Source: a virus
IMG/VR virus record: IMGVR_UViG_3300032287_003317
Coordinates: 1-64,000 of that record
DNA: 64,000 nt
Direction: 5' to 3' (one strand)
Each line of letters begins with the position of its first letter. Position 1 is the first letter of the stretch. A program made the translations under genes and the position numbers. Shown here piece after piece: positions 9,026 to 15,269 of the stretch. The notes beneath the pieces were generated by a model. The model did no database searches. It worked only from the letters and a program-made list of their open reading frames with translations, and was not told where the DNA came from.

Positions 9026-9032
9026 ATAAATA
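9026..9032 (+). promoter_or_regulatory. T4-like late promoter core (ATAAATA)
   Basis: CATAAATAC, 10 bases after the upstream terminator and 41 bases before ATG 9073. The leader hairpin at 9039-9051 begins at the expected start of transcription. Confidence 0.7.
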
Positions 9033-9038
9033 CTATTA

Positions 9039-9051
9039 TGCGTAACACGCA
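9039..9051 (+). promoter_or_regulatory. 5' leader hairpin of the 9073 gene
   Basis: TGCGT-aac-ACGCA, equivalent in position to the 8512-8524 hairpin but with an extra base pair and different loop, so pairing is kept while sequence differs. Confidence 0.55.
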
Positions 9052-9072
9052 AATATATTAAGGAGATTTAAA

Positions 9073-9489
9073 ATGGCAATTTTTACACGTCGTGCAGGTG
9101 ATGCACAACAAGTTCGCAACGTTGGTACTTATGGTACACTAAACGCAAACGCACAAATCATCAACACTGGTTTGAATGCACCGGTTACATGTTTCAAAGT
9201 TTCATTCATTGCTGGCACAGCAAACTTAGCAGCTGAGCTAGGTACAGGCGGTGCAGTAGAAACAATTATCCGTACATTGAGTTCAAATGCTCAACCAGTT
9301 ATGTATCAAATTGATGCTGGTACAAGTGGCGCACAACAAGTTAGTATTCTAGCTGAGCGTAGTTCTATGACTGCAGCTGAACTACAAACAATCCTACAAG
9401 CCAGTGGTAACATTGGTGGTGCAGGTAACGTTTATGGTGGCGCAGCTCAAGTTACTGTAACTAGTTCCGGTGGTTTCAAACTAGCCTAA
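9073..9489 (+). CDS. Duplicated virion protein B (paralog of the 8547 product)
   Basis: 138 residues, colinear with the 8547 product: MAIxTR, VRNVG, NANAQIINTGLNAPV (versus NAAIINVGLNSPI), NLAAELG, GAVETI, ILAERSS, and the same SGGFKLA end. Leader, ribosome site and terminator are duplicated too, so the whole expression cassette arose by tandem duplication. Function unknown; probably an abundant virion component. Confidence 0.7.
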   Translation: MAIFTRRAGDAQQVRNVGTYGTLNANAQIINTGLNAPVTCFKVSFIAGTANLAAELGTGGAVETIIRTLSSNAQPVMYQIDAGTSGAQQVSILAERSSMTAAELQTILQASGNIGGAGNVYGGAAQVTVTSSGGFKLA

Positions 9490-9513
9490 TAGTTTAACTA
9501 CTATAAACAAAAG

Positions 9514-9538
9514 AAGCACTTTAATCGGTGCTTTTTTT
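9514..9538 (+). terminator. Rho-independent terminator after duplicated protein B
   Basis: AAGCAC (9514-9519) pairs with GTGCTT (9528-9533), followed by a T run and TGTGG, as at the first copy. Confidence 0.85.
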
Positions 9539-9545
9539 GTGGCCG

Positions 9546-9552
9546 ATAAATA
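9546..9552 (+). promoter_or_regulatory. T4-like late promoter core (ATAAATA), near-leaderless
   Basis: GATAAATATG, 8 bases after the terminator T-run. Expected start of transcription is about 9558-9560, so ATG 9561 would be at or near the 5' end of the mRNA. Confidence 0.55.
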
Positions 9553-9560
9553 TGTTTATC

Positions 9561-9995
9561 ATGTCATCGAACTTATATCTCTTCCAAGGATTCACTCTAG
9601 TAGACGTCACTGCCACAGGTGTCGTCCGCAGCCAGGACTCCAACAATATGGAACGCAATCAACAACGCAATTGGGAAACACTATTACAATGTATTGGCTT
9701 GCGTACACAGCCACAGAACATTCAGGAACCTATTGTTTCCACTGTTGAAGACATTGGCGTGGCTGAATTTGGAGACTTTTACGCCGGCTCTCAAAAAATA
9801 TGGACCTGGAGTTGGACTGTGGAACGAGAAGGAGTATACGATCTTGCTGGAACACCCTTGGGCGGATTGTTGCAGGATATTGAGCAAGTGCCTATAATCA
9901 CTGGCTTGGAAGAAACAGCTCGTTTTATGTTGCCCATCTTTTATCCCTATGGCACCATTAAAAATATATACATTAAACAAGTTACAATTGAATAA
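9561..9995 (+). CDS. Virion-associated protein of unknown function
   Basis: 144 residues from ATG 9561 (MSSNLYLF). An in-frame GTG at 9528 lies in the terminator and an ATG at 9552 lies in the promoter, so both are unlikely starts. The sequence holds IGVAEFGDFYAGSQKIWTW and a Trp-rich, mixed charged/hydrophobic pattern compatible with a small beta-rich structural protein. No family recognised with confidence. Confidence 0.65.
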   Translation: MSSNLYLFQGFTLVDVTATGVVRSQDSNNMERNQQRNWETLLQCIGLRTQPQNIQEPIVSTVEDIGVAEFGDFYAGSQKIWTWSWTVEREGVYDLAGTPLGGLLQDIEQVPIITGLEETARFMLPIFYPYGTIKNIYIKQVTIE

Positions 9996-9998
9996 ATA
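9992..9998 (+). promoter_or_regulatory. T4-like late promoter core (ATAAATA)
   Basis: AATAAATATA overlaps the stop of the previous gene. It is followed by an about 85-base leader to ATG 10088 with several AAGGC/AGGC repeats and no ORF. Confidence 0.5.
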
Positions 9999-10087
9999 TA
10001 CTGGATGCTACGGCACCATTAAGGCTCACAATTAAGGCACATACAGGCTCAAGAAAAAGCGTCGCTACCTGAAAGCGAGAAGTATAG

Positions 10088-10348
10088 ATGTCCACCACTG
10101 ATATTGAAAAGAAGAGTCTTGAGGCACACGTAGAACTTTGTGCAGAAAGATACTCTAACTTGGAATTTAAACTAGAAAATTTAGATAAGCGTATGGACAG
10201 CCTAGAAGGCCACATTGTGGACATCAAAGACAGCTTGGGTCGAGTGGGCGGAGAAGGCAATAAAACTATCATTACCATTGGTATCAGTGTGTTTGGTATA
10301 ATACTCACAGCCCTGCTTGGATTGATTGTACATCTAATACTCAAATGA
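10088..10348 (+). CDS. Small membrane protein, coiled coil plus C-terminal membrane anchor (XhlA-like)
   Basis: 86 residues: an N-terminal coiled coil (about 5-55, heptads such as YSNLEFKLENLDKRMDSLE) and one C-terminal membrane span (about 60-85, TIITIGISVFGIILTALLGL). This is the layout of haemolysin XhlA-type lysis-associated proteins, and of several tiny phage membrane proteins in the minus-strand cluster at 53.5-54.5 kb. Overlaps the next gene by 4 bases. Confidence 0.65.
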   Translation: MSTTDIEKKSLEAHVELCAERYSNLEFKLENLDKRMDSLEGHIVDIKDSLGRVGGEGNKTIITIGISVFGIILTALLGLIVHLILK

Positions 10349-10554
10349 AAATCGTAGAATTACTGAATAACATACAAATTGGCATTACTAACGAACAAGC
10401 CGATTTGCTAGGCAGATTCCAACACGAATCTAAAATAAACAAGAACACGCTGAATGAGCGTGAGCAAGAAATTGCTAATCAATTAACGACACAGGATATC
10501 CTGTTGCGCCGTCAAGAAAATGGCCAAATCACATACACGAAAAAAATCCGTTAG
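10345..10554 (+). CDS. Small unknown protein
   Basis: 69 residues, charged and helical (MKIVELLNNIQIGITNEQAD; NEREQEIANQLTTQDILLRR). The ILLRRQENGQITYTKKI end suggests a short amphipathic C-terminus. Stop/start overlaps on both sides (4 and 35 bases) support translation within an operon. No family recognised. Confidence 0.6.
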   Translation: MKIVELLNNIQIGITNEQADLLGRFQHESKINKNTLNEREQEIANQLTTQDILLRRQENGQITYTKKIR

Positions 10555-11050
10555 ACCTCCAAATCACGAAATACGCAAATTAACCAATGCCGCCACTGAC
10601 TATATCAAGCAGTGGACTGAGCGTGAGCTGGGCAAAATACATGCGGAAGAAAAAACTCCTGTTTGTATCCCGGTTAACAACGGGTATCGCATAGGCCTGT
10701 ATCACCTGAATGTAAATCCCAATCGAACCTGCGATGTGCTGGATCACAACAGGGAATTTGTACACAGATTTGAAAGCAAAATATCAGCAATCTTGTACAC
10801 GATTTACACTATCAAGAACAAGTATTATCAAGCAGATGAATTGTTGTTCTGGGACAGAGAAATAAATAAAAATTATACAGACATGTTGGCCTTGCGTAAT
10901 ACTATAGAAAAAGCCAGGCAACGTAGGGATTATGTGACAGTTGATACTAGATTGCCCAGGTTAGAAGTGGCAGAAAACAGGCTAACTCTTGCCCGGGACA
11001 AAATATTAAAAATGCACAAGACGGCTAAATACTACAAGATATGGGAATAA
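10520..11050 (+). CDS. Unknown protein with basic N-terminus and C-terminal helices
   Basis: 176 residues; starts with a basic stretch (MAKSHTRKKSVRPPNHEIRK), has a compact middle (IPVNNGYRIGLYHLNVNPN) and a long helical C-terminal half (residues 105-170). The start at 10520 overlaps the previous gene by 35 bases in another frame. Probably a phage-specific protein; no catalytic motif seen. Confidence 0.6.
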   Translation: MAKSHTRKKSVRPPNHEIRKLTNAATDYIKQWTERELGKIHAEEKTPVCIPVNNGYRIGLYHLNVNPNRTCDVLDHNREFVHRFESKISAILYTIYTIKNKYYQADELLFWDREINKNYTDMLALRNTIEKARQRRDYVTVDTRLPRLEVAENRLTLARDKILKMHKTAKYYKIWE

Positions 11051-11056
11051 TACATC

Positions 11057-11761
11057 ATGAGACTTTCTGAAATGCGAACCGAAGTAACACCACAAAAGAT
11101 TAACAAAGTCATGGAAAGCCGCTTTGGTTTTTCAGTTGATTATGACAATTTAACTTATGCTAAAGCACAGCGTTTAGCAAAAGCTCTTGGTGAAAACATC
11201 ACACAAATTAAAAAATCATTTGGCGCACACACCGCTGAAAAGAATTCTAAGTATATGGAACTTATGCTGGTCAAAGAAGGACTGGACAAGTGGATGAATT
11301 CTGAACAAGGCTTGTTTGAAAGTGAACTAGGTCGTAGCGAAGCTGTTCTAGCCGCCAAAGACATTGTTGACTCTGTACAAGACATGTTAGAGAAAATCTC
11401 TAAGATTCAAAACGAACAAGTACCTGCCCTGATTGACACAATCCGTGATCAAATTGGCAGTGAGCAAGCTGAAACATTCAAAACAGGTATCAGCCCAATG
11501 TTGGCAGACCTGTATCAAGCATTGAGCACAGCACGTGAGAGTTCAGACACAGCAGTTCGTCAACTCAGTGGTGAGCAAGTTGCTGCTCCAATGGACATGG
11601 GCCTGGGTGCTGATCAAGGTCTTGCTGGTGCCGTTCCCCCTGAAGGTGGTATGGACAGTGATCTAGATGCTGACCTAGGTGCCGCTCCTGAAGCTGACGG
11701 TTTTGATGCCACAGATGCAGCAGTTGGCGGAGAAGAAGAACTAGGCCGCGAGCGTCGTTAA
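11057..11761 (+). CDS. Acidic coiled-coil protein, possible prohead core/scaffold component
   Basis: 234 residues: a helical region (about 25-170) followed by a low-complexity, Gly/Ala/Asp-rich acidic tail (GLGADQGLAGAVPPEGG, DSDLDADLGAAPEADG). Such a helical body with acidic tail is common in T4-like prohead core proteins, which are degraded during maturation. The short N-terminus MRLSEMRTE/V weakly resembles the capsid-targeting peptides of neighbouring genes. Stop and next start overlap by 1 base (TAATG). Function inferred only. Confidence 0.55.
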   Translation: MRLSEMRTEVTPQKINKVMESRFGFSVDYDNLTYAKAQRLAKALGENITQIKKSFGAHTAEKNSKYMELMLVKEGLDKWMNSEQGLFESELGRSEAVLAAKDIVDSVQDMLEKISKIQNEQVPALIDTIRDQIGSEQAETFKTGISPMLADLYQALSTARESSDTAVRQLSGEQVAAPMDMGLGADQGLAGAVPPEGGMDSDLDADLGAAPEADGFDATDAAVGGEEELGRERR

Positions 11762-12186
11762 TGCGTATTCGGGATATCATCCTAGAGTCTATAGAACTAG
11801 TAGACGAAGTAATTGAAGATGAAGCAGAGACACGTGGTGACTCTGCTTTGATCACTGCCTTAGAATGGCTACGCAATGAAGCCGAACAAAGCAACGCAGT
11901 AACCCCACGTGTCAAAGTTGACACAATCATCAATCAAGTAAGAAACATTCCTGGCAACGAAGCATTTAATTTTGCAGCGTTAGATGCAGCATACCAGCAT
12001 AATGATTCTGTCAAGGCCTTAATCAAAGACATCAAAGATGATGACCATAGTGCTGTCAAGTATGTGTACTTGGCTCCACCGGAATCTGAACTTGACAACT
12101 CTGACCCACTTGGTGCTGAAGTAGCCGCACCCGGCGATCCGGCCAAGGTAGTTAGCAGTATGGCCAAACGAGCCGCTAAGAAATAA
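11761..12186 (+). CDS. Unknown protein with capsid-targeting-like N-terminus
   Basis: 141 residues. MRIRDIILE/SIELVDEVIED fits the T4 prohead-protease pattern (I-x-E/S) after a short amphipathic leader, as in the 5913 and 7402 products. The middle (LITALEWLRNEAEQSNAVTPRVKVDTIINQV) is helical and the C-terminus basic (SSMAKRAAKK). Could be an internal head protein; no domain recognised. Confidence 0.55.
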   Translation: MRIRDIILESIELVDEVIEDEAETRGDSALITALEWLRNEAEQSNAVTPRVKVDTIINQVRNIPGNEAFNFAALDAAYQHNDSVKALIKDIKDDDHSAVKYVYLAPPESELDNSDPLGAEVAAPGDPAKVVSSMAKRAAKK

Positions 12187-12189
12187 TAT

Positions 12190-12218
12190 TTGACAAACCC
12201 AATTAAATACGTTAAAAT
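12190..12218 (+). promoter_or_regulatory. sigma70-type promoter of iscU
   Basis: TTGACA (12190-12195), 17-base spacer, TAAAAT (12213-12218), then GTAAGGAGTGTATCT and ATG 12237. Confidence 0.75.
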
Positions 12219-12236
12219 AGCGTAAGGAGTGTATCT

Positions 12237-12629
12237 ATGGCATATTCAGACAAAGTAATTGATCATTATGAAAATCCACGCAATGTAGGCAAGATGGATG
12301 CCGGTGACGTCAATGTGGGTACTGGTATGGTGGGTGCTCCAGCCTGCGGCGATGTGATGAAACTTCAAATAAGGGTTGAAAATGGGATTATTCAAGACGC
12401 TAAGTTCAAAACGTACGGATGTGGATCTGCGATTGCCAGTTCAAGTCTTGTTACGGAATGGGTCAAAGGCAAAACGCTTGATGCCGCAATGGAAATTAAA
12501 AATACTCAGATTGCAGAAGAACTCGCGTTACCGCCGGTCAAGATCCACTGTTCGATCTTGGCCGAAGATGCAATCAAAGCGGCTATAGAAGATTATAAGA
12601 AAAAACATCCAGATGATAGCAGTAACTGA
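12237..12629 (+). CDS. iscU: IscU-type iron-sulfur cluster scaffold protein
   Basis: 130 residues, about the size of bacterial IscU. All key features are present: PACGDVMKL (first Cys plus the nearby Asp), YGCGSAIASSS (second Cys), and LPPVKIHCSILAEDAI, with the LPPVK motif bound by the HscA chaperone and the third Cys. The protein should therefore build [2Fe-2S]/[4Fe-4S] clusters using host IscS, HscA and HscB. It has its own promoter and overlaps iscA by 17 bases. In a phage this may serve iron-sulfur enzymes such as the radical SAM protein or the Cas4-like nuclease. Confidence 0.93.
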   Translation: MAYSDKVIDHYENPRNVGKMDAGDVNVGTGMVGAPACGDVMKLQIRVENGIIQDAKFKTYGCGSAIASSSLVTEWVKGKTLDAAMEIKNTQIAEELALPPVKIHCSILAEDAIKAAIEDYKKKHPDDSSN

Positions 12630-12939
12630 ATCTGCACAACAAAAAATACAAGAAAATTTAAAGCGTCGTGGACAAGGGCGAGGCATACGCATAGGTGTAC
12701 GTACCACAGGTTGTAGTGGCCTAGCTTACACACTTGAATATTTAGATAAAGTCACCGACTTAGACCCGGGATACACTAAATTATTTGAAACATTTTGTGT
12801 TTATATATCTGAAAAAGATTTGCCTTATTTTAAAGATTTAGAAGTAGACTATGTACGACAAGGACTCAACGAAGGATTTGAATTCCGTAATACCGCAGAA
12901 AAGGATCGTTGCGGTTGCGGCGAATCATTTAGAATATAA
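12613..12939 (+). CDS. iscA: IscA/ErpA-type A-type iron-sulfur carrier
   Basis: 108 residues. The three conserved cysteines are visible: GVRTTGCSGLAYTLEY near residue 36 and CGCGESF at the C-terminus. The sequence between them follows the HesB/IscA fold. It starts inside the end of iscU and its stop overlaps the following nuclease start (TAATG), so the three are translationally linked. It would transfer clusters from IscU to target proteins. Confidence 0.93.
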   Translation: MIAVTESAQQKIQENLKRRGQGRGIRIGVRTTGCSGLAYTLEYLDKVTDLDPGYTKLFETFCVYISEKDLPYFKDLEVDYVRQGLNEGFEFRNTAEKDRCGCGESFRI

Positions 12940-13649
12940 TGCTGATAGAAAAATACAATTACACACCATGTGATAGAGAAACAATCAACGGCAAGCGACA
13001 CTACTGTTTGCCTGATGGTAGCAAAGTTCCCAGTGTTACAACAATACTAGACAAGACCAAATCTGCAGAAAGCAAAGCGGCCTTGGCCAATTGGAAACGA
13101 GCAGTAGGCGAACAACGTGCTCAACAGATTACTACAGAAGCGGCCAATCGCGGAACACGTATGCACAGCTATTTAGAACACTATGTTAAAACTGGTGAAA
13201 TGAAAGAACTGCCCGGTAATCCGTTTGCACAGCCTTCATGGTTCATGGCTGCACAAGTTATTCTTGAAGGCTTCGCTCAAGTCAACGAAGTGTGGGGAGT
13301 CGAAGTGCCTGTGTATTATAGTGGGTTATATGCCGGCACCACAGACAGCGTGGGTGTACACAACAATGCACCTGCTATCATGGATTACAAACAAACCAAC
13401 AAACTTAAAAAACGCGAATACATTGGAGATTATTTTGTACAGTTGGCGGCTTATGCACAGGCCCACAACAACATGTACGGAACTGACATCAAAAAGGGTG
13501 TAATCCTCATGTGTCAACAACCAAAAGAGCTAGAACCTGGCGTGTTTGACACCCCTGTTTATCAAGAATTCGTACTTGAAGGATCAGAATTTGATCACTA
13601 CTGCACAGAATGGAACAAACGAGTTGAGCAGTATTATCTCGCAAACTAA
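12939..13649 (+). CDS. PD-(D/E)XK nuclease, Cas4/RecB-like
   Basis: 236 residues. Motifs read as RGTRMHSYLEHYV (core helix), YAGTTDSVG (motif with the catalytic Asp), IMDYKQTNK (D-x-K) and YFVQLAAYAQA (Q-x-x-x-Y). Together these are the RecB/Cas4/YqaJ pattern. A Cas4-like exonuclease is common in T4-like phages, acting in recombination or host DNA breakdown. The four-cysteine cluster of true Cas4 is not evident (CDRETINGKRHYC lies near the N-terminus), so whether it binds iron-sulfur is unclear despite the adjacent iscU/iscA. Confidence 0.8.
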   Translation: MLIEKYNYTPCDRETINGKRHYCLPDGSKVPSVTTILDKTKSAESKAALANWKRAVGEQRAQQITTEAANRGTRMHSYLEHYVKTGEMKELPGNPFAQPSWFMAAQVILEGFAQVNEVWGVEVPVYYSGLYAGTTDSVGVHNNAPAIMDYKQTNKLKKREYIGDYFVQLAAYAQAHNNMYGTDIKKGVILMCQQPKELEPGVFDTPVYQEFVLEGSEFDHYCTEWNKRVEQYYLAN

Positions 13650-13676
13650 ATACATTATATTTCAGGATTAATGTAA

Positions 13677-14807
13677 ATGGCAATTGTTCAAATCAGCAGA
13701 ATTCAGCATCGCAGAGGCCTACAACAAGACCTGCCCAATTTGGCCAGTGCCGAACTGGGCTGGAGCCTTGACCAACGCAGATTATACATCGGTAACGGCA
13801 CTTTAGAAGAAGGAGCGCCAACCGAAGGTGTAACAGAAATTCTCACCGAGTACACTGATTTTATTGGATTAATTTCCAGTTACACATTCAAAGGAACAGA
13901 AGCTGGTTATACCAGTGTCACCGGTGCATCGGCATTAACTCCAGTTGTTAGAACTTTACAGAATGTCCTAGACGAAACTATAAGTGTTAGAGACTTTGGA
14001 GCCAAGGGCGACGGAACTACCAACGACACAGCAGCCATTGATCGAGCCATTAGACAAGTTTACATCAGTTCGTTAAGTACCACATACAATTCTGTTCGCA
14101 GAACAATTCGATTCCCGGCCGGTAACTACAGAATTACCAGCAATCTGGTGATACCACCAAACTGTACTTTAGTTGGTGACGGAAAAAACAACAGCATCAT
14201 TACCAGCAACGTTGGAGTCATACAAACTTGTGACAGTTTGTTTCAAATCACCGGGGGAACATACGGTGTAGGAGCTACCTTACCGGGTAATATTACAATT
14301 CGTGATTTGGGATTGGTCACAACATCCACTAGTGTGCCAGCTGCATTGTTAGTAAGTGCAACCAACGTGACATTTGACGGCGTAGGCTTTGTTGGTGGCA
14401 CATATAATGTAAGTGTCACAGGTTCTTCTTCAAACATTGAAGTTTCAAGTAGTACTCTTCGTGGTGCCACTACTGGTGCTATTAACGTTGCTGATGCAGT
14501 TAGTGGAGTAATAACACGCAGTAATTATTTTGACACCGTACGTGTGCCAATGTCTGCTGGAACTAATGCTATTACAACACTAGCCAATGGTGCTGGCAAA
14601 ATTGATTACGAAATCACCAGCGGCACAAATTACAGAATTGGTACAATCAAATATAATCGCAGTGGCGGTGTATGTTCGTTTGATGATGAGTTCAGTGAAC
14701 CTGCTACCAGTATTGGTGCAAACATCTGGGCCAATCTTGGCGGTGTAATGACCTGTACCGTTGGATCAACATCCACTTTAAAATACAATATTAAACAATT
14801 TATATAA
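13677..14807 (+). CDS. Tail fibre/tailspike-like protein with beta-helix region
   Basis: 376 residues. The N-terminus (VQISRIQHRRGLQQDLPNL.SAELGWSLDQRRLYIGNG) is the common phage-fibre attachment module (IQ.RRG....LP.L..GE.G...D...L.IG). It is followed by VRDFGAKGDGTTNDTAAID, the hallmark start of pectate-lyase-like right-handed beta-helices in tailspikes. Later residues are Ser/Thr/Val-rich, fitting a beta-helix. Probably binds or cleaves host surface polysaccharide; catalytic residues cannot be assigned by eye. Confidence 0.82.
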   Translation: MAIVQISRIQHRRGLQQDLPNLASAELGWSLDQRRLYIGNGTLEEGAPTEGVTEILTEYTDFIGLISSYTFKGTEAGYTSVTGASALTPVVRTLQNVLDETISVRDFGAKGDGTTNDTAAIDRAIRQVYISSLSTTYNSVRRTIRFPAGNYRITSNLVIPPNCTLVGDGKNNSIITSNVGVIQTCDSLFQITGGTYGVGATLPGNITIRDLGLVTTSTSVPAALLVSATNVTFDGVGFVGGTYNVSVTGSSSNIEVSSSTLRGATTGAINVADAVSGVITRSNYFDTVRVPMSAGTNAITTLANGAGKIDYEITSGTNYRIGTIKYNRSGGVCSFDDEFSEPATSIGANIWANLGGVMTCTVGSTSTLKYNIKQFI

Positions 14808-14810
14808 ACA

Positions 14811-15260
14811 ATGTTTCAACTACAGCCAGAAGACCGAATGAAGGCCTGGCGTGAATTTCGAACGTCTATCGAGTCGTTACCATTAAAACACGCATTGGAT
14901 CAAACTGCAGAGTTTTGGTCCAGGGCACCTTTTGTTCCTTACAATCTGGACTTTGCTGAGCCAACGTCATGGCCCGATCCTTGGACATTAATTTTGGAAA
15001 ATGTCTATTGTGATGTTGCAAAATGTCTGGGAATAGTCTATACTATAGCATTAACTGGCCATAGAATACACACTGATATTGAGTTTAGAATTTATAAAGA
15101 TCCAAACACAGGGTATGAATATAATTTAGCTTGGTTTGCCCAGGGGAAATATATTCTTAATATGATTGACGGCGAGGTAGTAAATAACACACAGTTCGAC
15201 AAAAATTTAAAATTAATTAAACAGTTTAGTGAAAAAGAATTACAATTAGAATCTTATTAA
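14811..15260 (+). CDS. Conserved phage protein of unknown function
   Basis: 149 residues, soluble, Trp-rich (FWSRAPFVPYNLDFAEP, SWPDPWTLILENVYCDVAKC). The DPWTLI.ENVYCD segment is familiar from other T4-like aquatic phages, but I know no function. It lies 3 bases after the fibre gene and 9 before nrdA. Confidence 0.65.
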   Translation: MFQLQPEDRMKAWREFRTSIESLPLKHALDQTAEFWSRAPFVPYNLDFAEPTSWPDPWTLILENVYCDVAKCLGIVYTIALTGHRIHTDIEFRIYKDPNTGYEYNLAWFAQGKYILNMIDGEVVNNTQFDKNLKLIKQFSEKELQLESY

Positions 15261-15269
15261 GAGGCGTCA

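Noticed and set aside
9999-10087. Structured RNA or tRNA in the leader before 10088
   Set aside because: Only short imperfect pairings and no cloverleaf, anticodon stem or CCA end seen.
10863-10870. ATAAATA inside the 10520-11050 gene
   Set aside because: Encoded by AAA/AAT codons in a Lys/Asn-rich stretch, no gene start nearby.
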